From Bin5 sp965221145 (GTDB taxonomy: Bacteria; Chloroflexota; Anaerolineae; Caldilineales; Caldilineaceae): a stretch of 64,000 nt of DNA. The notes under the pieces are model-generated. The model made no database searches. It was not told the DNA's origin and saw nothing but the letters and a program-made list of their open reading frames with translations. The DNA is taken from assembly GCA_965221145.1 (NCBI GenBank), contig OZ244877.1:186001-250000 (forward strand), read 5' to 3'. Positions 7,363 to 16,477 of this stretch are shown piece after piece (positions within the stretch are counted from its first letter, which is position 1; every line of letters starts with the position of its first letter). Made by a program: the position numbers and the translations under genes.

Positions 7363-8325
7363 ATGAAACTCGGAGCTATATCGACGGTATTTGTGGACCG
7401 GCCTTTCAGGGAAGCGGCCCAGCGTATGCACGAAATGGGGTTGGAGACGATTGAACTCGGAACCGGCGGCTTCTTCCCCAAGAACCATTGTAACCCGGCT
7501 GAGTTGCTGGCGGACCCTGCGGCCCTGGCGGCCTTCCAAGCCACATTGGCTGAATTCGATCTGCAGATAAGCGCCTTTGCCATTCATGGCGAACCTTTGC
7601 ACCCTGACCCCGCGATCGCCGACCCCTACCGACAGGAGTTTCGCGACACGTGCGCGCTGGCCGCGCAACTGGGCGTGACGTGCCTTACACTTCTGTCCGG
7701 CCTGCCCGAGGCGGTTCCCGGCGATCAGGAGCCAAACTGGATTCTTTATCCCTACCCGCCGCGGCTGATGCAGATCTACGAGTGGCAGTGGAACGAGCGG
7801 CTCGTCCCCTACTGGAAACAAGAGGGCAAATTCGCCGACGACCACGGCATCCGGCTCTGCATTGAAATGCACCCAGGTAACATGGTATTCAGGCCCGACC
7901 AGCTTCTGCGCCTACGTGACGACATTGGTCCGGTCGTAGGCTGCAACCTGGATCCCTCCCACCTGGTCTGGCAGGGGATGGATGTCACCGAGGTCATCCG
8001 CACGCTCGGCGACACGATCTATCATGCCCACGCCAAGGACAGCCGGGTGGACGCTCGCAACGTGCGCGTCAACGGCATCCTTGACCCCTACACGTTTCAA
8101 GATAAAGAGCGCCGCAGTTGGATCTTTCGCACGGTCGGCTATGGCAACGGCGAAGGATTCTGGCGCGATTTCGTCAGCGCCCTACAACTGGTGGGCTACG
8201 ATGACGTCCTCTCCATCGAGCATGAAGACCCACTGATCGATCCCGAAGAAGGTTTTGAGTTGGCCGTTAAGCTGTTGCAAAGCGTTCTGATCCGCAAACC
8301 TGCCGCCAAGCTCTGGTATGAATAG
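7363..8325 (+). CDS. sugar phosphate isomerase/epimerase (TIM barrel)
   Basis: This 320-residue protein begins MKLGAISTVFVDRPF and has the barrel motifs ETIELGTGGFFP, GIRLCIEMHPGNMVF (metal Glu), GCNLDPSHLVWQGMD (Asp/His), YHAHAKDSRVD (His) and DVLSIEHEDPL (Glu). The start at 7363 follows AAGGAGAGACAGAC and matches the family N-terminus; an earlier in-frame ATG at 7297 falls inside the promoter. It closely resembles the isomerases at 5858 and 46869 and is followed 18 bases later by another family member. The substrate cannot be read from sequence. Confidence 0.9.
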   Translation: MKLGAISTVFVDRPFREAAQRMHEMGLETIELGTGGFFPKNHCNPAELLADPAALAAFQATLAEFDLQISAFAIHGEPLHPDPAIADPYRQEFRDTCALAAQLGVTCLTLLSGLPEAVPGDQEPNWILYPYPPRLMQIYEWQWNERLVPYWKQEGKFADDHGIRLCIEMHPGNMVFRPDQLLRLRDDIGPVVGCNLDPSHLVWQGMDVTEVIRTLGDTIYHAHAKDSRVDARNVRVNGILDPYTFQDKERRSWIFRTVGYGNGEGFWRDFVSALQLVGYDDVLSIEHEDPLIDPEEGFELAVKLLQSVLIRKPAAKLWYE

Positions 8326-8343
8326 CGCAAGCGAGACGCCGCG

Positions 8344-9189
8344 ATGAAATTCGGCCTGAATCTCTGGATCTGGGACGCGCCCTTTCGAACCGACAAACAC
8401 ATGGCACTGATCCCGCAGGTCAGGGCCTTGGGCGGCGAAGTCGTTGAATTCGCCCTTGAAGACGATGCGGTCGTCGATACGAAGCTTCTGCGGCGGTCAC
8501 TCGCCGACGAAGGGCTGGCCTGTTCGGTCGTCGGCCTGTTTGGCCCCGACCGCGACCTCTCTAGCGGCGATGCCAACGCTCGGCGCGACGGGCTGGACTA
8601 TGCACGACGCTGCATTGACGTGTGCGCAGGTGTAGGCGCGACCATCTTTACGGGCGCAGTCGCCGGTGTCGGCGGCAAGGCGTTGCTCTCGGACGACGCG
8701 CGCCCGGCGCGCTTTGACCGCGCGGCTCAGAGCCTGCGTGAACTGGGCGACTACGCGTCTCAGGCCGGCGTGCGCGTCACCGTCGAAATTCTCAATCGCT
8801 ACGAGAGCAACTTCCTCACCACCGCCGCGCAGGGCCGCCAACTGATTGACCTCACCGCCCATCCCGCCGTCGGCATTCACCTCGATTCGTTTCACATGAA
8901 CCTTGAAGAGAACAACCTGGGCGACGCCATCCGTCTGGCGGGTGACAAGCTGATCCACGTTCACGGCAGCGAGAGCCACCGCGGCACACCCGGCTCCGGC
9001 GTCGTGCCTTGGGAGCAGGTGGCCGACGGACTGCGTGAGATCGGCTACGACGGCTATGTGATCATCGAGTCGTTCAACCACCTGAGTTGGTTGGGGCCGT
9101 TGGCGCACTTTTGGCGCCCGTTGGCCGAGTCACCGGAGCAACTGGGACGGGACGGCCTCGCCTTTCTGAAGAAGGCGCTGCGCGGCTGA
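8344..9189 (+). CDS. sugar phosphate isomerase/epimerase, D-psicose epimerase-like
   Basis: This 281-residue TIM-barrel protein has VTVEILNRYESNFLTTAAQ (metal Glu), VGIHLDSFHMNLEENN (Asp and His), LIHVHGSESHRGTPGSG (His) and YVIIESFNHL (Glu). The NRYE and HxDTFHMNxEE style of motif resembles D-tagatose/D-psicose 3-epimerases. It lies 18 bases after the preceding isomerase gene on the same transcript. Epimerisation of a free ketose or keto-sugar is the best guess. No clear transcription terminator follows. Confidence 0.88.
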   Translation: MKFGLNLWIWDAPFRTDKHMALIPQVRALGGEVVEFALEDDAVVDTKLLRRSLADEGLACSVVGLFGPDRDLSSGDANARRDGLDYARRCIDVCAGVGATIFTGAVAGVGGKALLSDDARPARFDRAAQSLRELGDYASQAGVRVTVEILNRYESNFLTTAAQGRQLIDLTAHPAVGIHLDSFHMNLEENNLGDAIRLAGDKLIHVHGSESHRGTPGSGVVPWEQVADGLREIGYDGYVIIESFNHLSWLGPLAHFWRPLAESPEQLGRDGLAFLKKALRG

Positions 9190-9750
9190 CAAGCGATCGG
9201 GGCCTGCCTGGTCCATGACTCCTGCTCCAATCAACTCGTAGGATTGAATCCTGCAAAGCGTGCGTCCCGGCTCCGGTACAGACATCCCCGGCATCGCCCT
9301 GGTTTGGGGCGACGAAAGGAATGCCTGAATCAGGATTGCCGGAGTTGAGCGTGCATAGACGCGAGCGCCAAGAATCCAGTGCTGTAGAATCCGTTTTAGC
9401 GCAAAATAGAATCGGAAGATCCGCGCTCCTATCTTGGGGCGTACCCGCCGTGAAGGGTGCATCCAGGTTTCTTGCGCAGTCGTTGTCTGAATTGTGGCTT
9501 TCGCGACACGGGGATGGGTTCTGACTATAGCACAGGCGCATTTGCCAGCATATCAGGACGCGCCCACCCGCCAGTTAAGAAATTGGGATAGCCCCAAAAA
9601 GCTGGGGACGAGATTTCATTTTGGGTCGCAGGCAGCGCATTCGTGTGGGTTCCGGATTTTGGGTCGTGACACGGGCATCGCGGTGTGAGCGGGCTGTCAG
9701 GGGGTGGATTCCAGGAAAATTTTGCAAAAATGTCCGCTTTGTCCGCTTTA

Positions 9751-9763
9751 CCCCCCCCCCCCC
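9751..9763 (+). repeat. homopolymer tract, 13 cytosines
   Basis: A run of 13 C residues follows GTCCGCTTTGTCCGCTTTA. It is about 460 bases from the next gene and about 560 from the previous one, so it is unlikely to switch a reading frame. Such tracts slip in replication and are error-prone in sequencing, so its length here is not reliable. Confidence 0.8.
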
Positions 9764-9958
9764 TTGATTACTATACGAAATGAAACGTTCTTTTGGGTTG
9801 ACGTAGGCTGGCGCTGTTGGCAGGCGGCCAGGGGTTGGCTTTGCCTGACCGATGCACAGAGGTATTATACCACACTTCAGTTTTGGCAGGTGGCAGGCTC
9901 GGCAGATGGGGAGTATCCAGGATATTTGGCGCGCTTCTGGCCCTATCTTGTCAGCTAG

Positions 9959-9993
9959 GCGGGGTGCGGGCGAGACGCCCGCGATCCCAGGGG
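9959..9993 (+). repeat. dispersed intergenic repeat, copy F (core only)
   Basis: GCGGGCGAGACGCCCGCGATCCCAG repeats the core of copy A (CGGGCGAGACTCCCGCAATCCCAG) with few differences. GCGGGCGAGACGCCCGC can itself fold into a hairpin (GCGGGCG / CGCCCGC). The outer arms seen in other copies are not evident. Confidence 0.6.
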
Positions 9994-10035
9994 GATATGC
10001 AATAATCTCGGATGCACGCCGCCGTGAAATGCTCC

Positions 10036-10064
10036 TTGCGACAAACCTGAATTTATGCTATATT
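10036..10064 (+). promoter_or_regulatory. sigma-70-type promoter for the catabolic operon
   Basis: TTGCGA (10036-10041) and TATATT (10059-10064) are spaced by 17 bases. The local sequence is AT-richer than its surroundings. Transcription would start near 10071, about 155 bases before the first gene at 10228. Confidence 0.5.
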
Positions 10065-10227
10065 TTGGTTGAAGCATTGCCTGCCTGCATTTATGTGCCT
10101 CCACATTGGAATTCTCCCCTGTATTTGTAACAGGGTCAGGTTTCGACAGGATTCCCTTCAGCCTCCGCCTTGCAGTTGTATATCTGAGAACCTCAGCGCG
10201 TGGCATCAGGAAGTTGGAGACCCGCCC

Positions 10228-10590
10228 ATGCAAGCCGAAGACATAGAAAAACAGCTTCGTGTCTGTCTGACAAAATTCAGAGAGGGCAATCTTCAGGAAG
10301 AAGATCTCCAAGGCTTACTCGACATACTGGGAAATGGGACAGCGCCGCGCCAACAACTGCTTTACCTCCACGCCTCAGGTTCGTCAGTCCACTCGCCGCT
10401 CCTGGGCATGTCCGTCATCCAGGACGAAGACGGCAACGTCGCCTTGAACGATCCGGACCAATGGCCTTACCAGACCGTGCTGGATGCAATCCACGATGGT
10501 TGGCGCGTGATCAAGTTCCCCGAAATGGCGCTCTTGCTGAACGAAACGCACACCTATGGACTCGGATGTGAATTCATTTTAGAGAAGTGA
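10228..10590 (+). CDS. hypothetical protein, 120 residues
   Basis: The frame starts at the ATG at 10228, which has GGAGA 7 bases upstream; earlier in-frame starts have none. The N-terminal third is acidic and helical (MQAEDIEKQLRVCLTKFREG). A compact mixed segment follows, with DEDGNVALNDPDQWPYQTV and ALLLNETHTYGLGCEFILEK at the end. I recognise no domain. Its stop lies 10 bases before the PhyH-type enzyme gene, so the two are surely co-transcribed and it may be a partner or accessory of that enzyme. Confidence 0.75.
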   Translation: MQAEDIEKQLRVCLTKFREGNLQEEDLQGLLDILGNGTAPRQQLLYLHASGSSVHSPLLGMSVIQDEDGNVALNDPDQWPYQTVLDAIHDGWRVIKFPEMALLLNETHTYGLGCEFILEK

Positions 10591-10600
10591 GGTCAGTATC

Positions 10601-11452
10601 ATGCTTGGACAACTTTACGATTGTGAGCCGACGCTCACGGACGAGCAGGTGGTGGATTTTTGCCGCAAAGGTATGTTGATTCTGGAACGGGTGGTGCCCG
10701 ACGAGATCAACCGGCGCGCGATGGAGTTTCTCGACGTTCACCTCGACAATCGCGTGGATGAGATTTTGTTTGAGGAATGGTTTATCGCCGAGGTCATCAA
10801 GAATCCACAGGCGGCTGGCGCTGTCCGCTCCCTCCTGGGCAGGAACTTCAAGCTTCCGTTGGGCATGAGCAATCATCGGGTCAAGACGCCGGAGGTCGCG
10901 CAGGGTTGGCATACCGACGGCGGCTCGATCTACACGCCCCGACTGGACTATTTGCAGGTTTTCTATTATCCCCAGGATACGCCCAAGGAACTGGGTCCCC
11001 TGGAGGTAGTGCCAGCTTCACATTTTGTCCGCACCAAGGCCAACTACATGGCCCAATACAATCAAATCAAGCCCAGCCTCGTCACTGCATTGCCCGCCGG
11101 TTCGATACTCGTCACCGTCTATTCAATCTGGCACCGCCGCAGTCGTTCCACTGTGGATGGACTGCGCAACATGCTCAAGTATAACTATTGGCGCACCACG
11201 CCTCCCCAACGCGACTGGGACACGGACCCGCGCTTCGACTTTTCGAGGATAAATTTCGCCACGGAGACACCATTGTTTGAGGGTTTCCGCGACAGACCAT
11301 ATGTAGCGGAGATGTTCTGCTGGCTGTGCGGCCTGGGCGAAGAGTTCGACTTTATTGGCGGGCAAGGATGGCCCATCGTGCCTGAGACCCACCCGGGCGT
11401 ACAACAGGAGGGAGTGCCGAACTCCTTGATTCCCGGGGCAATGCAGAGTTAG
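10601..11452 (+). CDS. phytanoyl-CoA dioxygenase (PhyH) family Fe(II)/2-oxoglutarate enzyme
   Basis: This 283-residue protein has the cupin-type PhyH fold. The iron-binding HxD is in GWHTDGGSIY, the distal His is in SIWHRRSRSTVDG, and the Arg expected to bind 2-oxoglutarate lies just after it (GLRNMLKYNYWR). ELGPLEVVPASH is the usual strand before the distal site. The family hydroxylates or demethylates small molecules; the substrate is not evident. It is followed 141 bases later by a sugar-binding lipoprotein gene, and a second PhyH gene lies at 18709, so oxidative conversion of an imported compound is a fair inference. Confidence 0.9.
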   Translation: MLGQLYDCEPTLTDEQVVDFCRKGMLILERVVPDEINRRAMEFLDVHLDNRVDEILFEEWFIAEVIKNPQAAGAVRSLLGRNFKLPLGMSNHRVKTPEVAQGWHTDGGSIYTPRLDYLQVFYYPQDTPKELGPLEVVPASHFVRTKANYMAQYNQIKPSLVTALPAGSILVTVYSIWHRRSRSTVDGLRNMLKYNYWRTTPPQRDWDTDPRFDFSRINFATETPLFEGFRDRPYVAEMFCWLCGLGEEFDFIGGQGWPIVPETHPGVQQEGVPNSLIPGAMQS

Positions 11453-11593
11453 CGGGCTGCCGGTCTGACGCGCTATCGGCGGCCATCTGAAGAGGATGGC
11501 GGGGCCTGAGGTGGCCCCCTTTTCGGCCATGACTGTTTGACCACAGGCACCTTATCTTTTTTGCAGGCAACGTTTTCGTTCCAAGGAGGAAGA

Positions 11594-13249
11594 ATGATGG
11601 ACACACAGAATGGACACAAGAAAGGGATGAGCCGGCGGGGCTTTCTCGGCCTGACCGGCGCCGCACTAGGCACAGGTGTTTTGGCTGCATGCGCGCCGGC
11701 GGCGGCTCCCGCAGAGGTTGCGGCGCCGGCGACGGCCCCGGCCGCGGATGAGCCGGCGATGGCGATGCACTCGGGACCGGTTATCGTCTCGCTGCGCGAC
11801 ACGGCGGACGACGGTCACCAGAAAGCGGGGCAAGACGCGCTGGTCGCGGCCTACAAGGCGCATCAGCCGGACGTAGATGTCGTCTTTGAGGCGCCACCCG
11901 GCGGGATCACGGGTGGGTACCACTCCTGGCTTACGACACAGCTTGCGGCGGACGACATTCGCCTGGATGTCGTGTCTGGCGTCGATGCCGGCACCTTCCG
12001 GGATTACCTCAACCTGGACAGGTACGTGAGCGCCTACAATCCTTACGCCGGCAAGCAGTGGAATGAGGCTTTCGATTTTGGACGCTTCAAGTGGGCCAAC
12101 GCCAAGGGAGAACGGTATGGCCTTGCCGCTGCCGCGGCGGAGGTGTTCTGGTATGCGAACAAGACGATGCTTGACGAGGTCGGGGCCAAGTTGCCGGACA
12201 CGTGGAGCGAGTTTATCGACACCTGTGAGAAGCTGACGGCGGTTGTGGACACCCCGATTGTGATCAATTTCACCTGGCAGGGGCATCAGTGGGTGTCGGG
12301 CGTCTACTTTGACCAGTACCACCTGGACTGGGTAGAGACGGTGCGCGCCCACGAAGGTGACTGGAACTACGATCCTGAGTTCGACGGCAGTTTTGTATTC
12401 GATGCGAACGACAAGGATATTCATTCCAAGTATACCTATAACGGTCAGCGCTACTTCAGAGCGATCCGGGAGGGGGAGTTGCGCTTCGACACCGACGCGT
12501 TTGCCGAAATGATCGACAACCTTTCGATGGCGTGGCCGCAGTATGCGACGGAGGACTTCTTTGTTCGCAGCGATGGCGGATATGCGACGTGGCTGCAGCA
12601 GCAGGCGGCGTTCTTGCCCTCCGGAACCTGGGCGCTGCCGACGGTTGACAGTGATCTGAAAGAGATCACACCTGAGCGTCTGGAACAACTGGGATTGGAT
12701 GAGAGTACCCAGGTCGAAACCTTTGAATGGGCCGTTTTCCCCTTCCCGACGATGGAAGGGCCGCTGGTACAGTGCCGCGCCAAGGACGTGGCGGGACAGG
12801 GCGATGCCTACGTCAGCATCGTCAAGAAAAACCAGGAGCAAATCGACCGCTGCCTCGATTTTCTTATGTTCTGGTATTCGGAGCCCGGCATGCAGATCTA
12901 CTATGACGTGCGCCTGGAGGAAGGCTGGCCCGGCATGGGTCCGGTCGACGTGCATGGAGTCACCTATCCGCCGGAGCGGCAGCGGCTGAACGATCTGGTC
13001 AGGCCGATGGGGAACGCCGAGTTGAACCAGAACAACTGGGAGTACTTCAGCGGGTACGAGTCCTGGGACAATACGCACGTGGTCAACGTCAAGAACGCCT
13101 ACAAGGAGGCGCTGGAGCGGAAGACAACCGGCGCCGAGTTCGCCCAGTTCTTGCAGCAGTACTGGGTGGACAACTTTGACGACATCCTGGCGTTGAAGGA
13201 CCTGACGCACGCGGATCTCGACAATCCTGCGCGGGAACCCGGAACGTAG
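11594..13249 (+). CDS. ABC transporter substrate-binding lipoprotein (Tat signal), 551 residues
   Basis: The start at 11594 follows AAGGAGGA; a second ATG at 11597 is equally possible. The N-terminus has a twin-arginine motif (SRRGFLGLTGAALG) and lipobox VLAAC, then an Ala/Pro linker (APAAAPAEVAAPATAP). The body is a family-1 solute-binding protein, longer than the usual 420-450 residues; the extra length lies mainly in the C-terminal half. It should feed the two permeases downstream, one of which has an unusual fused propeller. GC-rich, like its neighbours. Confidence 0.9.
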   Translation: MMDTQNGHKKGMSRRGFLGLTGAALGTGVLAACAPAAAPAEVAAPATAPAADEPAMAMHSGPVIVSLRDTADDGHQKAGQDALVAAYKAHQPDVDVVFEAPPGGITGGYHSWLTTQLAADDIRLDVVSGVDAGTFRDYLNLDRYVSAYNPYAGKQWNEAFDFGRFKWANAKGERYGLAAAAAEVFWYANKTMLDEVGAKLPDTWSEFIDTCEKLTAVVDTPIVINFTWQGHQWVSGVYFDQYHLDWVETVRAHEGDWNYDPEFDGSFVFDANDKDIHSKYTYNGQRYFRAIREGELRFDTDAFAEMIDNLSMAWPQYATEDFFVRSDGGYATWLQQQAAFLPSGTWALPTVDSDLKEITPERLEQLGLDESTQVETFEWAVFPFPTMEGPLVQCRAKDVAGQGDAYVSIVKKNQEQIDRCLDFLMFWYSEPGMQIYYDVRLEEGWPGMGPVDVHGVTYPPERQRLNDLVRPMGNAELNQNNWEYFSGYESWDNTHVVNVKNAYKEALERKTTGAEFAQFLQQYWVDNFDDILALKDLTHADLDNPAREPGT

Positions 13250-13261
13250 CGGCAGGAATGC

Positions 13262-13307
13262 CTGGCCGTCGTCAACCGTCCAGAATGCTGGCGTTGGCGG
13301 CGGCCAG
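13262..13307 (+). terminator. stem-loop between binding-protein and permease genes
   Basis: A 15-bp stem (13262-13276 CTGGCCGTCGTCAAC with 13293-13307 GTTGGCGGCGGCCAG, two G-U pairs) with a 16-base loop lies 13 bases after the binding-protein stop. It lacks a U-run. This position is typical of processing or attenuating hairpins that keep binding protein in excess over permease. Confidence 0.55.
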
Positions 13308-13441
13308 ATTGGTGGCCGTCGGGCAGAACTGTCCGCTTTCGTTGCCACTTCAGGTTTCAGCGGCACCTACTTTGGGCCGGCAGACTGCTCATGCCAGCCG
13401 GCATTCAAGAAAAAACTTTCGCAGGCTATCCTAAGTGAGTC

Positions 13442-15442
13442 ATGGTACCAATTTCGGCGGGGACCTCTTCCCGGTTTCATAGTCGCGGTCTGCAAGTCCT
13501 GATTGGTGTGCTGGTGTTGACCGTGCTGGTCAACGCCGGTTTCTTCGTTGTGGTTCGCATGGCAGACGAAGAGGCGCTTACGTTGCTTGAGGTGTCGAGC
13601 CGGCAGATTGCGATTGTCGTTCCACTTGATGAGCGCACGATGGTGGCGGGCACAGTGGATGACCGGCTCGTGCTGCTGGAAGAGGGCAGGCCGGTTCGTG
13701 AAGAACAGTTGGATGCCGTCATCGGCAGCATAGACATTGCGCCCGGCGGGGATACGATCTACGTGGGGTTGGGCGATGGCAGCGTCAGGGCGTTCGACAG
13801 GCAATTTCAGGTCTTGAACGAGGCCAAAGTTGCCGGCAGGGTCGTTGGCGTGAAAGTGAACACCCAGGGCGAACTTTTCGTTGCGCACGGCGTTGCCATC
13901 CGGACGGACAGGTTTTACATTTCTTATTTCCCCACGCCTGGAGCGGAGCCGGCGTTCACCAACAAAGCGGAATTCACCATCTACGGTCTGGATGTCGCCG
14001 ATGATGTCGCCTACTATGGGACGGGCAACGCGCGCGTCGTGGCAATGGGCGTCGATGGCGAAACGCGTTGGCGGACGATGGTCCCCTTCCCAGTCATCCG
14101 CATGAAGGCGCTGCCCGAAGTTGGGCAGGTGCTGGTGAGTGATGAGAACGGGGGCCTGACCCTTCTTGGCGCGCAGGGGCAGACATTCTGGCACGTGAAC
14201 CCGACCGGCTTCCGTCTGCAGAGCCTGGGCTTTGATCCCACGACGGGCACCTATCTGGCCGCGGATATTCAGGGTACGCTGGTCGCATTGGATGCTGCGG
14301 GCAATATCCTGTCCGCGGCGGAAGCGGGGGAGGGGCGAATCACGGCAATGGTGCCTGCCGGCAGCGGACGGCTGACGGTCGTGCCGCAGGATGGGCCGTG
14401 GCACAGCTTGAATGCGGGGGCCATGCGCGGCGTTGGCCTGGCGGAGCAGTTTCGTTTTCGCTGGATCCTCGCCGATCTTGGGTTGCTCCTCCTCCTCCTG
14501 ATGGTTCTGGTCCGCACAATCGAGAGTTGGTGGGTGGCGCTGGGCAGTGTGGCGCTGAGGATGCGTCGCGCCTACATCTTCTATCTGTTCATTTTCCCCT
14601 CGGTAATGTTGGTCCTCGTTTTCAGCTACTACCCGGCGGCGCTGGCGTTCTATACGTCGTTCACCAATATGAGCTTGCGCCGGGTCACCGAATTTATCGG
14701 CGTTGCAAACTACGTCACGATATTCACAGAGGACTTCTATTTCCGGGTCGGTTTCATCAATCTCCTCATTATTGCCGTCACGGGAGTCATCAAAACGGTT
14801 ACCGTGCCCCTCTTCGTCGCTGAACTCATCTACTGGCTGCGCAGCAGCAAGTTGAGGTATCTGTTTCGGACACTCTATGTCTTTCCTGCCGTTGTCCCCG
14901 GCCTCGTCACCATTCTGTTGTGGCGGATGATATACGATCCCAACATCGGGTTTCTGAACCGGATCTTGACGGAGGTCGGCCTGTCCCACCTGAATACGGC
15001 CTGGTTGGGAAATGAAAACACGGCTCTCTGGGCCATCATTGGGGCCGGGTTTCCCTACGTCGAGATTTTCGCCCTGCTCATCTATCTGGGTGGTCTGATG
15101 GACATCAACCCGGAGTTGTATGATGCGGCCCACATCGACGGCGCGAACTGGTGGTCGCGTTTCTGGCGCGTCGATGTTCCGCTGCTCAATGCGCAGTTTC
15201 GCCTTCTGCTCTTCTTCACCTTTGCCGGGTCGATCGCAGGGTTCGCGAACATCTGGATCTTTACACGCGGCGGTCCGGGCTATGCCACCTACACGCCGGC
15301 GTTGGAGATGTACCGCCAACTCATCGACACCGAGTACGGCTACAGTTCGGCCATTGGCGTAATCCTGTTCATTATGAGTTTCATCGCGACGGTGGTGATA
15401 CTGCGCTACCGCAGGGACGAAACGATAGAGAGAATGGCATAG
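13442..15442 (+). CDS. ABC sugar permease fused to an N-terminal extracytoplasmic beta-propeller
   Basis: This 666-residue protein has a membrane helix (residues about 16-38), then about 300 residues of short repeated blades typical of PQQ/WD-like propellers (YVGLGDGSVRAFDRQFQVL, YGTGNARVVAMGVDGETRW, LVSDENGGLTLLGAQG, YLAADIQGTLVALDAAG). A second helix follows (341-360), then a complete MalF-type permease core (375-660) with the EAA loop ELYDAAHIDGANWWSRFW from residue 558 and FTRGGPGYATY. Ordinary MalF-type subunits are about 290-320 residues. Two helices flanking the propeller would place it outside the membrane beside the permease. No strong ribosome site precedes the ATG. Confidence 0.88.
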   Translation: MVPISAGTSSRFHSRGLQVLIGVLVLTVLVNAGFFVVVRMADEEALTLLEVSSRQIAIVVPLDERTMVAGTVDDRLVLLEEGRPVREEQLDAVIGSIDIAPGGDTIYVGLGDGSVRAFDRQFQVLNEAKVAGRVVGVKVNTQGELFVAHGVAIRTDRFYISYFPTPGAEPAFTNKAEFTIYGLDVADDVAYYGTGNARVVAMGVDGETRWRTMVPFPVIRMKALPEVGQVLVSDENGGLTLLGAQGQTFWHVNPTGFRLQSLGFDPTTGTYLAADIQGTLVALDAAGNILSAAEAGEGRITAMVPAGSGRLTVVPQDGPWHSLNAGAMRGVGLAEQFRFRWILADLGLLLLLLMVLVRTIESWWVALGSVALRMRRAYIFYLFIFPSVMLVLVFSYYPAALAFYTSFTNMSLRRVTEFIGVANYVTIFTEDFYFRVGFINLLIIAVTGVIKTVTVPLFVAELIYWLRSSKLRYLFRTLYVFPAVVPGLVTILLWRMIYDPNIGFLNRILTEVGLSHLNTAWLGNENTALWAIIGAGFPYVEIFALLIYLGGLMDINPELYDAAHIDGANWWSRFWRVDVPLLNAQFRLLLFFTFAGSIAGFANIWIFTRGGPGYATYTPALEMYRQLIDTEYGYSSAIGVILFIMSFIATVVILRYRRDETIERMA

Positions 15443-15469
15443 CAGACGAGCGCGAGGCACAGTTCAATT

Positions 15470-16372
15470 ATGACCGGACTTCAGAGGGTTCCAGGTATTT
15501 CTGCGAGCAAGTTGCCTCTTTTTTGGGTGCGGCTGCAGCGGTCTCATGCGACCTTGAGTTCCGGGTTCCAGGTCGGGTGCCTCTCGATCATTTTGTTCTT
15601 CGCCTTTGTGCCGATACTAATGATGTTGTCGATGGCAATGCGGCCGACGGTGTTGATATACGCCGATTACTGGGGGATGCCGTTTCCGCCGACATTTCAG
15701 AATTTCAGGGTCGCTCTATTCGATCTTTTCCCATCGATGTTGCGCACACTTGCCGTGGGACTTGGCTCGATCGCGGGCATTCTGGTGTTTGCCGCGCTGG
15801 CCTCGTATGCCTTTGCCCGCATTCCCGCGCCTGGTCGGGAAAAGCTCTTCCTGCTCATATTGGCAGTGATGATGATTCCCGGCATTGTGCTGCTGGTTCC
15901 GCATTTCGTTGTGGCCAGGCAATTGAATCTGGTGCGCACTCTTCATGGCTTGATCATCTTCTATATCGCAGGCGGACAGCCGTTCGCGGTCTTTCTGATC
16001 ACCACCTTCTTCCGTTCCCAGCCCAGCGAGATGTTTGAGTCGGCGCGCGTGGACGGCGCATCGGAGTTGCAATCGCTGCTTCACATCGCGCTGCCGCTGG
16101 CCCGGCCTATCCTCGTGACCGTGGCCGTCATGAATTTTATCGGCATCTATCAGGATTTTATCTGGCCGGGGCTGATGTTGCGCAGCGATCAGTGGACGCT
16201 GATGCTGGCGCTGGAACGGTACGATCCGAGGCTGAGCCAGTTTTTCAGTCGCCCGGAACTGGGCCTGCAGGCGGCCGGTTTCGCGTTCGCCGTCGTTCCC
16301 CAGTTGATCCTGTTCGCCTTCGGCATGCAGTACTTCATTCAGGGCTTGACATCCGGTTCGGTTAAGGGTTGA
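15470..16372 (+). CDS. carbohydrate ABC transporter permease, MalG type
   Basis: This 300-residue protein has an N-terminal helix near residues 35-55, the EAA loop EMFESARVDGASELQSLLHIALPLARP, and the C-terminal motif FIQGLTSGSVKG of MalG-type subunits. It begins 27 bases after the propeller-permease fusion gene and is its partner. It lacks any propeller, so only one half of the transporter carries the extra domain. No ATPase gene follows. Confidence 0.92.
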   Translation: MTGLQRVPGISASKLPLFWVRLQRSHATLSSGFQVGCLSIILFFAFVPILMMLSMAMRPTVLIYADYWGMPFPPTFQNFRVALFDLFPSMLRTLAVGLGSIAGILVFAALASYAFARIPAPGREKLFLLILAVMMIPGIVLLVPHFVVARQLNLVRTLHGLIIFYIAGGQPFAVFLITTFFRSQPSEMFESARVDGASELQSLLHIALPLARPILVTVAVMNFIGIYQDFIWPGLMLRSDQWTLMLALERYDPRLSQFFSRPELGLQAAGFAFAVVPQLILFAFGMQYFIQGLTSGSVKG

Positions 16373-16477
16373 GCGCTGTCTACGGCGACGACCGTGCTCA
16401 ATCGCGACAAATGTAGAGAGGCCGCCGAAACTCCTACCAGTAGGGGACGTTGTCTTGGTCGAACTAGGGGGAGCGAA

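Larger units (their letters stand above)
9190..10227. other. non-coding region of about 1 kb
   Basis: No frame here has a ribosome site plus protein-like composition. The region holds a 13-C tract at 9751-9763, a short copy of the dispersed GGCGAGACGCCC repeat at 9959-9993, repeated phrases such as TTTTGGGTCG (9612 and 9658), and a promoter at 10036-10064 that reads into the next operon. It looks like eroded intergenic DNA or a degraded mobile element. Confidence 0.6.

Noticed and set aside
9704..9958. short plus-strand frames near the C tract
   Set aside because: They depend on the homopolymer, lack ribosome sites and have low-complexity starts.
11666..13366. 566-codon open frame on the minus strand
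   Set aside because: It is a shadow of the binding-protein gene, whose Tat signal, lipobox and ribosome site make it the real frame.
13367..15460. 697-codon open frame on the minus strand
   Set aside because: It is the complement shadow of the propeller-permease gene; composition is rich in His, Arg, Gln and Asp, with no domain and no ribosome site.
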